Notes: generated by a model not told the origin, from the letters alone. Shown: positions 1 through 14,254, counted from the first letter of the stretch. The stretch is 64,000 bases of DNA from Lineus longissimus (GCF_910592395.1 NC_088319.1:12524001-12588000), one strand, 5' to 3'. A program made the numbers and translations.

Positions 1-3000
1 ACTTCAAACAATGAAAATGCGTCGCTTGGTTCGAATACAAGCATTTTTGAAACCCACATTCGAGGTTTGCGCGATATTGTTCAAAGTCGTCCCCAGTTAT
101 TTTATCGATACGCTGGTGACGTAACGTGTGTTGTTCAATACGGATTCTGCTGCATATTCCAAACCCGCAACTCTTCCGCCGACAATGGAAGTGCGTCGTA
201 CTCTGGCGATACGAGCAGCCCCGTCGCCCGCAATCCTCGTGTGCCCAGTATCGCGTGTAACCATCCGGTACAGGTTCATCCTTATAGACACGCGGACTCG
301 TCACGCGGCGTTGTTTGACAATAACCGCATCCGCATCCACGCCATCCTCCTGACCACGTGTTGAGTTTCTCTTACGACTCGAGCGACGCGAATTAGAATC
401 CTCCATCCAACTGTTCATCTCCGACGAACTATCCAAATCAATTTCTAAGTTGCCATAGTTACCGTCCACGGCGTCATTCGTAGCCTCGTTATCAATATCC
501 ATATCATTATTCCCAATTTCCGGGACATCCTTTTGAGCGTGTGCCATCATGTTTGAAAATTCCTCGCCGTTCAGATTCAGCGACGAATTCAAATCTGAAG
601 CATGGGATGAACTGTCCTCGTCATCTAAAGCCCCAGTGCGCGACGATCCCGGTGATTTTACCATCATTTTTGGATGTTTATTTCGTTCAAATTTTATCCC
701 ATGGCGCCCGACGTGAGTTTTGAGCCGTTCTGGATCAGAGAACGCTTGATTACAATCAAAACAATGATAATGGTCACGTTTCTTCAACTTACAGAAAGGG
801 CGGCCACAGTTCTGGTTTAAGATGTAATGCATTTTTGATCGAAGGCTGTGCCAGCTTTCCATGTGAGGTGCGTGTGCTGTCTTCTGCTGTAACAGGACAG
901 TCAGGGGGAGCGATTTCTGACCAGCAAGGGGATTATTCGGGTCATGACCGGACTCCAGGGTGCCGTTTCCGTTTGAGTCTTGGTTCAAGGACTCTAAGTC
1001 CTTGAGGGCCTCTGCAGCTGCGCTCGCTTGTTGTAGCGTTATCTCTCCTGATGCTGCGGTTGAGGTAGGCGTGCTCGGTGGGCGGATGACGGGCGTCGCC
1101 ACGCTCGCGGGAGGAAACGCCATGATGGGCGCGGTGAAAATCGGTAGGGCAGTAGGCATGCTGACGAGGCTCATCATGGACTCTGCTGATGCCATTGGAA
1201 CAAAGAACGTTGAATTGGCAGACGACTGGGTGGTTATAAAAGGAGGAATGCTGGCAACGGGGCGCATCAGGGACGGCTCCATCTTGATCGGGACTGGCTG
1301 CGGAATACCTGAGGAAGATTTCGGTGCGATGGGTTTGTGAAGAGGAATGGTAGACATTGGGTAGAATGTTCCCGACGCCTTGATGATCGTTTTAGACTTC
1401 AAATCCTCCAGTGTCGACGTCGGGGATTGTTCCGGTTCTTCCGCTGGTTTCGGCGCTTTGTATTCTACATGATGTTTCTTGTCGTGCTGAAACATCGTGC
1501 TATGGCGGACGAATGAGTAATCGCAACGCGGTCGAACACAGTGAAAATGGCGATTGGTCTTATTGTGCTGACAGTGCGGACGCCGACAATTCACGTCACG
1601 GTCGAAGAATTCAAATCCTTCCATGATCGACACATAATTATGGAACTCTTGCGCGTGGAGGTTCATAACGTCCGGCGAATTTGTCACATGATGACAACGC
1701 GGTCGCACACAGTGATAATGTTCCTTCATGAAATGCTTACACAGTTGATCCGGACACGGGAATCCGGCTTCAAACATTTTGAATCCATTCACGATCTTTG
1801 TTGAACTTAACAAGAACATTTCCCGCGTTATCTTGACACTGACTGGAGTACTCGTTTCGAATATCGCATTCTCTGTTACGTTTACTTTCGGCACCAGTGG
1901 GATTTCGTCCTTGGGATATTTTGGCGGGCGTCCGCGTTTCCGCCTGAGGAGTCCATCATTGGACGGCGCTGTGCGCTCCATGCGCCATTTGAGGTTGTCG
2001 CTGGTTCGTTGTTGTTCATGGTATCTGTGATGCTTCAGGCGGGTCAGTGGAGGTTCCGTCATACGGATGACGTGGTCGCATTCAGGCTGAAAGAATTTAG
2101 ACAGGTATTATAAGGCCATGAGGCTTCGTTCTTGAATTTGTCACAACATTTCAGGGGCAGAGCTAAAATGATATTATCGTGATAAGTAAGGTGATAGAGA
2201 GGTGTCTGCTTCGGGAGGTTCCAGCGTACTTACCCACAAACAATGAAAGTGTTTCTGTCCTTCGATGCTGCAGCCTTCAACACAGCACGGATGATCGGCC
2301 GAGGTCGTGTGGAATGTCAACTCGGTGACTTTCTCATCCTGGTCATGAAGCCTGAAAGCGACAACAAGATCATTTCAGTAAGTAAGTAAGAACTAGGTAA
2401 GTACGTAGGTAAGTAAATAGTGTCGTGTTGAGCACCTATTCCAAGTGTCCTGCTCACAGACGCTTTCACAAGAAGTACACTTTAAAGAGCAGGGTCTTCA
2501 GCCCTGTTTTGAATCTGGCCACAGAACCACTCTCACGCACTGAAGAGTCAAACGAGTTCCACAGTCTGGCAGCCTCGAAGATTGTTAGTGACTAAATCTG
2601 TTTTGAAGAACCAGGACCTGAAGACGGAAATATCAAGAATCCAGAAGAAAGATTCGCACCAACCTTGCGTGTTCACGAACACGTTCCTTGGTGTAGAACA
2701 TGACGTCACAACCCTCCACGTTGCAGTGGTAGTGATCTTTATACAACATTGAGCATCGAGCACGGCAAGGATCATTGGCAGTGTACCTGCGATAAAACAG
2801 ACCAAAATTTTACCCTTTCGCTGCCGGAACAATTTCACGCTTGCGTCACGCTGTGCCTGCACAATTTTTAATATTTCTATCAAGCTCTGTATAAACCTTG
2901 TTTGTGAAAAAGAGCTTATTGACTAAGAATCTGATCTGAATCGGACACAATTCCAGTCACGACCTGGGTTGCAGTTGGCACATGGTGACACAAGGCCTCG

Positions 3001-6000
3001 GACTTTAACTTGGATCATTGGGAAGAGAGTGTTGGTATTGGCCTCCATTTTGTGAGTGCATGAACGAGTGTAGCACTTACGTTGCTACAATCAAAATGGT
3101 AGCAAATATGGTTTCCGCATTTAGCGAGAGCATTTAAAATCAGAAGAAGAATAACACCGCTTGGTCACTATGAAAGACTCACCTGATCAAATATTTTTTC
3201 CACGATTCGTCCCTCTCCTTCTTCTCCATAATCTTTGGCAGCGGTCGATTTAGTAACACCTGTTCACCACAAAGTGGCATCTGCGGCATCTCGTCAGATT
3301 CCTGTTTCACTTGCAACGCCTCCGGTACGGGACTCTCACGTTCCTCCTTTATTACCACATCACCGCGGGAAACGGTATGTGCATCGCTGCTGGTTACGGT
3401 ATGTGCATCACCGCGGGTTTCAGCAGGAGCATCACTGTGAGTTACGGTGTGCGTATCACTGTCGGCTTCAGCGTGACCATCCTCTCGGGTAACAGTATGC
3501 GACGCAGCATCTTCAGACCGCTGATTTGCCATAAAATTGGGTATCGGAAGACTCAGGGAATCATTTAACTCGGCATTTTTTAGGACGGATGCGTATCGGG
3601 CAAAGGCGGACTGAAGCTGCTGCCGACGCATTTCAGCAGTTAGGGTGAATTTGGAATGTGGATGAGCAGGATGCACGACTGGAGGCGGGGATAAAGAATC
3701 CGGCGTTGAGGTACCAGAGTTTATGACTTTCGTATCAAAGTTTTTCAAATCTTCTAAATCCATGTATTCTGGATCGTTGGGTTTTTCTTGCCCGCTGCCG
3801 ATGGGTTTCCCGCCCTGACTTTGGAGACTGATGGCGGTCATGAGCGCTTTTTGAGCGTGGCTGAACATAGCCTGCTGCTGTGGCAAAGAAAGGGCCGGTG
3901 GAAGCACTAGTCCATGTGGGAGCTGGGGGTTCAGCGCCTGTCGCGGAGCAATCGGGCGCACCTGAGTCGACGGCGCAGGGCTTGGTGCACCACTCGGCGC
4001 CCCGATGGAGCTACCATCGTTTGAGGAACAACCCTTGTCATCGCCGCTCTCCTGCTTGAAACGTTTGTAGGCAAATTCAAAGTCGCGGCGTTCGTGTTTC
4101 CGTTTGTGGGAATAGAGCTGACCCGTTGAATGGAGGACGTAGTTGCAACCTGAAAATTGCATTTCAAATCTTTTATTGACACAACTTTTTGAACAAGGTA
4201 GAAAAAATAAGAGTTGGAGAGAATATTCTTTGCATTTTTTATCAACTGACTCGCATCCTGGAACTTTAACCTAATTTGGAATTACATTTTCAAATGAATT
4301 CCGGAACGGTTGTCCTTAGAGCTGCTCTACTTGCAAAATATGCCTATAATATCCCAATTTTTGGTCGGATTTTGAAAATTCGAAGTTCACCAACAAATAA
4401 GGGTAAAAGCTCCTTGTCCAAGGACATAAACTCCTCCTTACCTGTTCGAATACAGTGTATGTGATTGCTGATTTTGCTGTATTTACATCCACTGTAGCTG
4501 CAATGTTCGTATTTCATGAACTTTTTAAAGCCATCTTTGCTCAGGACCTCGTCTTTCTGGTGGTACGTTTTATGTTTTTCTGAAAGCAACGACAAGGCTC
4601 GGTATCATTTGAAGTCAAAAACAGCTGAAAATGTAGTTTGAGTCCTTGTTAGTTTCACAGACTACCACACAAGGGCTGGCGGCGCCACTGCAGGTGAAAA
4701 TAAAATATATGGATTTTACACCAAGCGTCTTCTTCTTCAGCTTCCGCCCTGCACTTAGAGGTCTAATTCTCACAGGAGTATTCTCGTCCCAAGGCAGGAT
4801 GCGACTATGGTTCGGCACCAAATTGGTTTACTGGCCTTTATGACTCTGACCTCGGCCAGAGGTAGAGTCCACGCAAGCTGCTCATGTTTCTCACTTGCAG
4901 CGGTGTGGTCTTTGTTCACCAAGAGTTCTGCAGGGAGCTGAAGCATCGATCTTTACATTTCTGCTATCAAATAAAGCCAGTCTTAGGTGGGGAAAAAACT
5001 AAAATCTTCTTACCCATATCAGCCTTGTTCTTGAAAGTAAATTCACATCCATGGCGCCGGCAATGAAAATGTGTTGTACGCTGCCCATAGAACTGACATT
5101 TTGTTGTCCCACAATCCTCGGTGGCGCGGAATCGTTGGAAACCCTCCTGAATAATCGCCGAATCCTTGCGATGGTAGTTGGCATGCATCTGGACATCAGA
5201 GGTGCTGATATAGACCTTGTTACAACCGGACTGGAAAGATACAATTTTCCATCAAAAGATTTTTTCATCATAACATGGAATAATGATTTTAAGGAATACT
5301 GAGGACTTAGGTTGGTTTTACCTCGTGATCTGTTAGATAAAATGTATTCTCCTGTCAATCCCTAGTACAGTTACCATGGTTACTCACCTGTAAACAATGA
5401 TAGTGCGTCTGCTTCTTATTATGCGTGCATTCCCCGAATCGGTCCTCACAGTCGTCGAGCGGGCTGTAGCGCATGAAGCCGTGTTGGAGTGACTCGTCTC
5501 GTTTCTTGTGCCACTTAAAATGGCGTATCATCTCCTCCTTCTTGATGAAGACTTTGAAGCTGCAGTCCATGCAGTGGTAGTGCTCACGGTACATCATGTC
5601 CTGGCAGTGGGTGCCCTTACAGTCCTCAAAACCGTTGAACCTGTAACAAAGATGAGCAAACATTTGTTGACTCTAGCAAGCGGGATTTCAAGGACATGGT
5701 TAAACAGAGCCTCGAGCTCAAGGGAGTATGTACTCCACTCGCACCAAGATCCGAATCTTCAACTCAAGCGTCAAGTCAGTCCTACTTTCCCGCTCAGAAA
5801 CACGGCAAGTCAAAAAGATGATGATCTTTTTTGGGAAAATGGCAGTGAACTGTCAAGTTTCTCAAAGTTATTTCTAATATCTCACCTCTTAATGTACTTT
5901 GCATAGTCAGGGAGCAGCTTTCCGGAGAGTGATTCAGCAGGGGACTTGGCCTCGGAAGACGGCGCTATATCTTTGTTGAAGCACGCTCGAATGTACGCAG

Positions 6001-9000
6001 CACTTTCAACAAACTTTCCACTACCTGAAAAATGAATTATGGGATGCATTATATAAATATTGAGAGAAAGGTGTCCGCATTAGAGAGGTGTCCGCTAATG
6101 GAGGTCCCACTGTAGTCAATTTCGTGATAAGTTATTTACCTGGGCTATTGGTGACATTCGCTCCCGTCTTGGAATGAGCGGTATGGTTACTGGCATCAGC
6201 ACTAGGGGGCGTATCAGTATCCCTCTCATAATCGTCATGTTTGCGGACATGAGGCGGGTGATTCGAGGTAGGTCTGGGAGCTGGAAAATATGAATGGTGG
6301 GTCATTGAAATTGATAGAACTAATGCCACATATAGCCCACTTAGACAGTTGTCGTTCTGCCAATGATATTTTAGATGATCGGATTAAATGGCAAAGAATA
6401 AAGTCAGGGTCACGTTCTGTTCAGCCGTCATGAAAGATATATCAAATATCTTAAATATAATGCATTTGGTCGACAAAATGGGTCTGTTTATGAAATTATC
6501 TCTGTGATATGAAATAAATGTGATGGAATTTCTGGCATTTTGATTAATCACTCTTTCCTGTGTATAATTGATAATTAGCCCAACGACTGTTTTTGGTCAT
6601 GTACTGAATTCAAACAAGTCTTGCACAACTTAAATTTTTTTAAATATTTTAGGAAAACACACATTTTTTAAGCTAAATTATGTAACCTATATAGGCCTAG
6701 CCTAGCTTGACATGTATGCAAAGATCCAGTAATTGAATGGGTTAATCTGTTTTGGTCAACATTTCCTATTTTACACCAAATAGTGCCCCACTAATTCAAC
6801 AAAAAACATAACACTGAAATACCACCACATGGCATTAAATTTGCAAAAGACCAGGATCAAAACACAACCAAAGTACAAGTATTATGCTAATATGTGCAAG
6901 TACTCTAATAATAAATTCTCCCAAACCTTAGAAACGACCCAAAGTTGTCTTTACTTGAACCGTGGCAACGAAGAATGTTTGGACAACCCACAATGGCCTA
7001 ATTATACAACGATAATTTCTTTGTTCAAGCATTTTGAGTACTTCTCAGCTAGTCTGCTTGGAGAAAATTCGTCGACACGCACTTTATTATTTATACATAG
7101 ATTTATTATTTGGCATGATATGTGTGTATGTTCTGTTTTTGTTTGTAACCACGGTGATTTAATTATGAGTGATTCTTGTTGTTACGGACAATGCCCAAGT
7201 CATGAAAGTGCCCCACAGACGCCAAGACGCTCACATGTGAGTTTTCCGTGGTTATTATCTCGCGAGTGAATTATTCAAGACAATAGAAAATACGATGAAT
7301 TAACTAGGAGCTAATCTCAGGAAAGAGGTTTTGCGTCCCAGAAGCTGTACCTGGTCTGGAGCTTAGCGTTGCCGTGACAACCAATAGAAAAGCGATTAAA
7401 ATTTCGCAAGAAAATAGCTTCAGCGTATAAGTGGTCCGCGCTGATATCTAAATGATCCCCGCATCGTTCCAACCCCAATCAATAACATTTTCACTTATTG
7501 CTACCAAAATCAAACTGGGACAAAAATACTCCACACGTTTCCATGGCAACAGTTTGCAATTCAATAAAGGAGCGTTTCACGGCAATATTCCTGTTTATTA
7601 TTAGCGAAACAATAAAGGCTTCATGCCACGTTCCACGGCATTTCGTTAATGTATAAATTGGCGAGAAAGTTAATTTTGATTGCCAGCACATTAGCGGGAA
7701 ATATTTCATGATAAAACGCAGAATTACTGCGCTGACTCTGATAGCGAGTGTATTAAAGACAGAGTGGCGGCGGGCCAACTTTTCGCATCAAATTAATTAG
7801 CCACCACTTGAATCCTGGGTAATTTCTCCCTATTTATTTGCCGCAGAAGACGCACAAATATAACATATTGTTGGCGGACAGGATTCAGTCTTTGTATCTT
7901 GAAGAGCATAATTTTATCAAAGAATGAAAAATGCCGTCAGATTTCATGTTTACTCATTATCAACAACATTTGTTTACATAGATTCTGCAATTAAAGTGAT
8001 CTCTTCCTGGACTCTGCAATTAAAGTGATCCTATCCTGGCCATCTGGTTGTGACTTATATTAGTCTGCAAACAGACCAATTTGAGAAGAACAGAAATGAT
8101 AACCAAGTCTTGCCTGCAATACATGATAAGAATGGTTTGGTGTGATTTCATCATAGGTCAAGTGTTTGGCTCACCTCCTATCCCCTTTAAACTTAGAGGG
8201 AGCATAGTGGGTTTTATTTACACAGCCCACACCAAGATGCATTATCTTAAAGGTCAACGCCATTCGTTAAGTTTCAGCACATATTTATATGCATAATAAC
8301 TGCACTACAGCATTGTATATAACTGCAATTCTACTTTCCTGGACCATAAGTAATTACGAAGGGTGTAACCCTTTTAAAGGACACTTAAAGGGACAACTTG
8401 GGCATGCGATATATTCGTTTTTTCTCCAACAAAAATGGCTTCCAGCACAGCAGGTCCGTGAGAAAACCACAATGAGCGTCGTCCGTCTTTAATGGTAGAT
8501 TTGAATTTGATATATAATAGAAATGTCAAGAACGTGATAATTTTGTTATTTTTACACAAACTTCGTCTCCTTTGTTGTAACTTCCTCAAATTCAGCATCC
8601 ACGTCTCTATATTTACCCCTTACAATAATACACAACCTGACGTAAACGTCCCAATAAACCTTGATGATTTTACCTAATGGCATCGCCATAGTTTCGCACA
8701 AATGTAGACAGAACTCACGCTTTAATGCAACACTGATGTAAAAGCCTCGGGACGGTAGGCGATGAATCAAAGTCCCGCAGGAAACTCCATAGAAACGAGA
8801 AACATTTCCTCGTTCAGGCCAAAGTGGGTTTTATTTCTTGGGTAGCAGACCCAGTGAGAATCAAGTGACAATAGTGGAAGGAAACTTCTTCCTCAACTTC
8901 TCCGAGCGAACCACTATTGTAAACAGAGCAATTCCAACTCAGGCATAGACCTATATATCTCAAGATAAGGCTTATTAGAAGGGTAAGATTTCTTGAGTTC

Positions 9001-11309
9001 ATACCAACACTTATATCAGTTAAAGTTTTTCAATATTGCAAAGAAGTTAGAGTAACATGCTGAGATCATTGAGTTTTGAAAGGACATTCCTGAGGCCTAT
9101 CAAACGCAGCGTGACAGGTTTGGTAACGATCCACAAACGGCTCTCAAAGTTAGTAAAAGAAACAACTTGTTACTTGGCTTGGCCTATTCTCATTTAGCGT
9201 GCGATCCCGGTTCATCAGACCATGTCAATTCCGAAGTATCTAGGATACGGCCGGCGAGTATGCGCCCTCAGCCCATTGTTCTCTCGGCGCTAACGTCACA
9301 AATAACTCAGTAATGTGAATTTTGCATTAATTGATAGAAAATGTTGAAATCCATCAAGCTGTTCACAACTTTGTTCAGCATCCCTAGTTGATGATATTGA
9401 TTACAATATGACATTACGTCAACGGTAGTTGTCACGGTAAATGAGAATGAAATTCCACAGGAGATTTTAAAGGCCAACTCGGTTCGATCAAAAATTAAAA
9501 ATTGAACTCGCATTTGAATTTGAATTTGAAAATTTGTGATTTGTAAATATGAACTGAAGGTAAATTTCAACAATGCCATTGTGTAGACAGATGTACAAAT
9601 ACTATAGATACCAAGTTTCAACAAATTTGCATGCGTAATAACTGCACAATGGCATTGTGTATAACTATTTCTTCACAACCGAGGGGACACGATTTTGTGG
9701 GAACAGCCTAAACCATATCAAAATACACCACCTAACCAGTTGATGATGGCCGGAGACCAGTTGCCACGCCGACAGATTAAAACACCCAATCTGTTTATGG
9801 CCCATATCAATTTAATTGAAATCAAAGAAAAGGTTGCCATAGTAACTGATTGTGTTTACGCCATGAGTTGGAGCCGCTATTGCGTTAGGGTGAAAGGCGG
9901 AAAATATTAAAATCCCGCAAATATGTTAATCTTTTCAGCGACAGCATCCACAAATGCGATTCAGTAATATAGGAAATGGAACCCGTAACCATGGATTCTA
10001 GAATAAACAAAATTATCCATGATGCATTATAGGCCACCTGGCTCTAAGAGCTAATCGGAGTGCATTAACCGCGGGTGTAAAAACAAGAATGTTAAATCGG
10101 TCGTTATTATTGACGTTAAATCATCGCTTCATCAATTTGGTCATGAATCGATCAGAAATTCTCATCTAAACCAACATGCCGCGAGTATTTGTGGCCATTT
10201 GTTTGAAATCGTCTATTGGTGCTATTGGTGATAAGGGGAAAAGGGTGGGTCCACTGTCTCAGTGTCATGAATGTTTCGTGTCATTCAGAAAGCTTCAAAA
10301 ACTCACCTTCAGCACTGGATCCCTTGGACAGACTTTCAGCATATTTTGCATAGAGGTGGGCACTGCGTCCTTCTGCTTCAGGGCGGTTCACGGGACGTCC
10401 GTTATGAAGACTGCCAACATGTCGCTCCAAAATCCGCCCGGATGAGAAATTCTGCAGCGGGACGTTCTTTGCAATGGCCCCAGAATCCTCGGACAGGCCA
10501 TACATACTCAACAACTCGTTCATGGTACTTTCTGCATAGTCCTTCAAATCGGCAGCCTCACCAGAGTTCTTCCCAATACTCCCAGATAGGTGGCGCTCCC
10601 CTTTCAAATTGACTGGGACGTGAACATGGTTCCGTACTTTCTGCGCAGGCGACGGGCTTCTTGTTTTTTTCAGTCGGCTTTTCTGAACTGATAGATCGAT
10701 AGCGCCAAAGTCATCAGTGTTAGCTTTGCTCGTTTGTGGTTTGGAATCGTTTTCGTCGCTGGAGTTCTCGTCGGGCGAAAGATCGGGATATTGGTCAACA
10801 TCGGAATCATCCCTTGCATAGAATCCATCTTCATCCTCATCATCGCTCAGATCATTACGGAACGGTTCACTTCCGTTGAAACCGTCGGAACCGTCAACAA
10901 ACCTTTCACCGTCATCCTCATCGTCTAACTTGTTACTATTCTCGTCCAAATCGCCAGTGTACGCCGCAAAATCGACATCCTTGTTATTCGCCTCGAATTC
11001 CTCCAGTTCGTCTTTTTGGTACGTTTCCTCCTCGTACGATTTCAAACATCGCGGCGCCGCTGCCTTGCGCCGGTTCTTACGCGGCGAATCCTGCGAGTCT
11101 TGCACCGGTGTTCCGTGCGTTGACAAATCTAATGAGGCATGATTTGACAGCTCTTGACCTGTCCCCGGACTGCTTCGATAGGAGGAATATGGCGTATCCT
11201 GGCCATTTTTGCTGCCACTGGAATTTTGCACCAAAGCCTCAGTGCCAAGCTCATTGACGTCCGTCTTTAGCTTGGCGCATATTGCGTTGAGCAAGCCGAC
11301 CTTGGCCAT
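1..11309 (-). CDS. CASZ1: Castor zinc-finger transcription factor (CASZ1 orthologue), 3' end outside window
   Basis: Nuclear DNA-binding regulator of neural and cardiac cell fate. Coding exons on the minus strand: 11309-10307, 6280-6140, 6024-5886, 5640-5388, 5230-5014, 4579-4442, 4149-3183, 2786-2664, 2351-2234 and 2086 to beyond base 1; all GT-AG with phases that fit, about 1,728 residues in the window. The start ATG at 11309 has a strong Kozak context and is followed by LLNAICAKL, a castor N-terminal signature. Acidic Ser-rich region to about residue 430, then four castor-type fingers (residues 428-630, each with the H-x-H-C core), a Pro/Ser-rich linker, then fingers from about 950 onward; GRPPKYP is an AT-hook-like motif. 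The last exon is open for 2,086 bases without a stop. Family assignment is certain; finger count may differ from vertebrates. Confidence 0.95.
4640..4905 (+). repeat. Diverged dispersed repeat, copy 2, in a CASZ1 intron
   Basis: Second copy of the repeat at 45425-45720, ending in the same CTCATGTTTCTCACTTG block. It lies between the CASZ1 exons 4442-4579 and 5014-5230. The type of element is not recognisable. Confidence 0.55.
6066..6117 (+). mobile_element. MITE end fragment in a CASZ1 intron
   Basis: AGAGAGGTGTCCGCTAATGG then AGGTCCCACTGTAG: the right terminus only. A weaker relic lies at 2195-2224. Confidence 0.65.
8250..8395 (+). repeat. GCATAATAACTGCAC repeat family copy
   Basis: Core GCATAATAACTGCACTACAG, then TTTCCTGGACCATAAG, ending CCTTTTAAAGG. 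Confidence 0.75.
9465..9670 (+). repeat. GCATAATAACTGCAC repeat family copy
   Basis: Begins TTTAAAGGCCAACTCGG, with a central CAAATACTATAGATACCAAG and the core GCGTAATAACTGCACAATGG. Family members share the order of these blocks. Confidence 0.75.
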
Positions 11310-12171
11310 TCTGTCTGACTTGGTCCCTGGCGACACCTATAGTAGGATTTCTTCGACCTTTTGTTCAGTTTATACATTCATAGTTTGTGTGTTCTGAAAA
11401 GATAAACCAAAACTAATATCGTAAATATTTTTTGAGAAAAAAATAAGTTTTTTTCAAATTTTTCTAACTATTCCCTTCTGGAACAGAAATCTTAAGTGAG
11501 AAGATTCTATCACTGACAGTCTTGACAACTCCTTCCTGAAAGATGATTCAATGTATGGTAAGGTATGGTGGTACAATTAAATCCCAGTACAACCTTAGAG
11601 GAACACAGTTTGGGAAGAGAATACTGAATTCAACAAAAAACAGGGCATATTTATGAATTCCACACATCTGCACCAGCACCAGCACAAAATGATTAATCTA
11701 TAACAAATTGCTGCGCAATTCGTTTTTACAAAAATGTTACATCTCAGAAATGTTTAAATATTATGAGGCCAGAATTATAGAAAATGCAGTTATTTTCATA
11801 ATTCTACAGGGTGTGACGTAACATGCAATAGTTACAAAACGTTGTATGTTTAACCAGGCATATATGATTTTTCTGCCATATTACTGTTCATTTATTAATA
11901 TCCTCCATAAGCCTTGGTAATTCTTACTTCTACATGAATGCAATTATTAATATCTGTTGATAGGCATTTGAAATATAGTTAATTCGAAGGTCAAGGGAAA
12001 ACTTCGGCCTTCACATTTCGTCGGGTTGCCTAATGCTGTGGAATCAAGGATAAGCTCAACTGATAAGCCACTCGCAGCTCAGGCTATAGCCTAAAGAGCC
12101 TAAAATGGGCTTCAGATCGAAAAATAGGGAAATATGACGATACTCACGAATGGAGAAAATGAAAGATCATA

Positions 12172-12340
12172 TACAGTAGAACCTCTCTATTAAGGACACC
12201 CTGCTGTCCTTAATAGAGAGGTGTTTATTAGAGAGGTCAAATTGAATGGAAACAACCAGTTTTGGACCAAACCTAGTGTCCTTAATTGAGAGGTTGTCCT
12301 TAATAGAGAGGTGTCCGCTAAGGTGGGAGGTTCCACTGTA
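12172..12340 (+). mobile_element. MITE (Tc1/mariner-like), full copy
   Basis: Starts TACAGTAGAACCTCTCT and ends GGTTCCACTGTA, giving imperfect terminal inverted repeats CAGTRGAACC flanked by TA. The inside has direct repeats of TTAATAGAGAGGTGTCC. No coding capacity. Confidence 0.85.
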
Positions 12341-12838
12341 TAAACATAAGACAGACGGAGAAACAAGCCCAACTAACCCCCTGGTAACCAGCCCAACTAA
12401 CCCCCTGGTAACCGTAGAATAGGCCTACCCATGATTTCAGAAAATGTGCAAGCCTCAACAATCCAGCAGATAAATGAGATAGGCTTACCGTAATTGCTTG
12501 ACAAACGAACCAATCTGATCAAGATCTTCATAAATACACAGACATAAATAAACATGTTTTGCAAATACAACATTTTGAAACCTTCTATACCTGGTGCATC
12601 AGATACCAAGGAATTCAGACTTTTATATGAAATTACATATGCATAATATGCATTAACAGCCGTTTTACCGAGAGCACATTTTAGAATCTCGGGCATTAGA
12701 TTACAAAATATACTTTCACACCTAACGATTCGGTTTCTTCAATATCATTTCTTGAGCCAGGTAGATCAAGAGCCTGCTGCACAGTTTTATATGTATGTCT
12801 CCATGGCATGTTGAAATGATTATAATTGCTATAGCAAA

Positions 12839-12970
12839 TACAGTAGAACCTCTCTAATAAGGACACACTCGGGACAGACAAGTGCTGTCCTTAATAGAGA
12901 GGTGTCCTGATTAGAGAGGTAAAATTGAATGGAAACAACAAATTGGGACCAAAACTAGTGTCCTTAATAA
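12839..12970 (+). mobile_element. MITE copy, right end missing
   Basis: Same family: CAGTAGAACCTCTCTAATAA then GTCCTTAATAGAGAGG; breaks off after GTGTCCTTAATAAAG. Confidence 0.8.
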
Positions 12971-13410
12971 AGATACTGGTCACGTTAACTTTAAACATTT
13001 TTGCAAAGACCTACATGCTACAGACATTTTAAATGTTGCTGCTCTACCTTTTTGAAAACTACTCTTAAAGGGTTAATGCAAAATAAGAATAGCCTTATTG
13101 TCGGCATTATAAATACATAATATACAAAATGTGGTCTGGAATTCGTGTTTTCGCAAAGAAATCTTGGACAGATTTATATGAAAAGAAAATAACTTTAATG
13201 AGGAAAATATGCCGCGATGTAAATGATTTTATAATTAGAACAATTAACCTCGTTAAAGATTTTGCGCTGAATTATTTCGAACATGTCGGGTAATTTTCTT
13301 GGCCGTTTCAGGTTGTTTTCTCAGATACGGAAACTGGGATGGCGTTTTTCCATCCTCACGCACTATACAAAAATTAACCCCTCTATTTTTGAAATTTCCA
13401 GCATCAATCA

Positions 13411-13479
13411 CGACACCTCTCTATAAAGGACATCACTTGTCAGCCCCGAGGGTGTCCTTGATAGAGAGGTTCTACTGTA
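13411..13479 (-). mobile_element. MITE fragment
   Basis: Right half of the family in reverse orientation, ending AGAGAGGTTCTACTGTA. Confidence 0.75.
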
Positions 13480-14254
13480 ACTTCAAATTATAATCTACGC
13501 TCCAACAGAAAGTGAAACATTTGAACAAAATGTCATATTTCTTTTGAAACTTCAAAGTCTGAAGTATATGAAAATAGTTACTTTGCCAAAATCCAAGAAC
13601 AGACCATAAGAAGTAATACTGACAACTTTTCCCAGCCATTTTAGGTTGGTTTTGCCATTTTCTTGTGAAAAGGAGTATAGCAATAAACAAGGGTTAAAGA
13701 CATTTTCCAATTGGTCTTTAGTTCTACCTACCCAAAGGTTAACACATAAAATTCCAAAATATCATAACAAAATATGAATATCAGTTATCACTGGGTTGAT
13801 CCTTTAATCAGAAGTCGCGTAGATAAGATCCGAAAACAAATTTCTTTGATTTTCTGATTATTCTCTACACAATGTCAACCATATAGGGCACGCCATAAAT
13901 TTCTGACCTTTTTATCAACGAGAATTAGAAAACGACCTGTTTACTGCCAAAAGTCATTTGTTTAAAGTTCACAAACACAAGTTTGTGGTTTTCTATATCC
14001 TGACCCAAATATGCTATATGTAATCATTTAGAATTCAATTGTTCTGAGAGTTTTATTAACACAATGGTAATTTGTTATCATGGTGTGGGTCTGGGTGAAA
14101 TTTTTCGATAATGACGGAAAGTTTCCTGTTATCGCATTACTGAATGATTCACAAAATTTTTCTCCAAATGTATAAAACCACACGAAACAAAGTTCCCGTT
14201 TTGATAAGTCCTGGATTATTCATGAATTGGCTCTTTAGACAATGTCTGGGCAAT

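Larger units (their letters stand above)
6281..10306 (-). other. CASZ1 intron, about 4 kb
   Basis: Splices the acidic N-terminal exon to the exon ending at 6140; both ends fit GT-AG. It contains copies of the GCATAATAACTGCAC repeat family near 8250-8395 and 9465-9670 and a short direct duplication at 7984-8038. The 146-residue open frame at 6829-7269 shows no recognisable domain. No gene seen. Confidence 0.7.

Noticed and set aside
960-1804. Plus-strand open frames opposite the CASZ1 last exon
   Set aside because: The minus strand is continuously open with zinc-finger motifs; these are antisense shadows.
6829-7269. 146-codon plus-strand open frame in a CASZ1 intron
   Set aside because: No domain, AT-rich composition, no splice partners; expected by chance in this much sequence.
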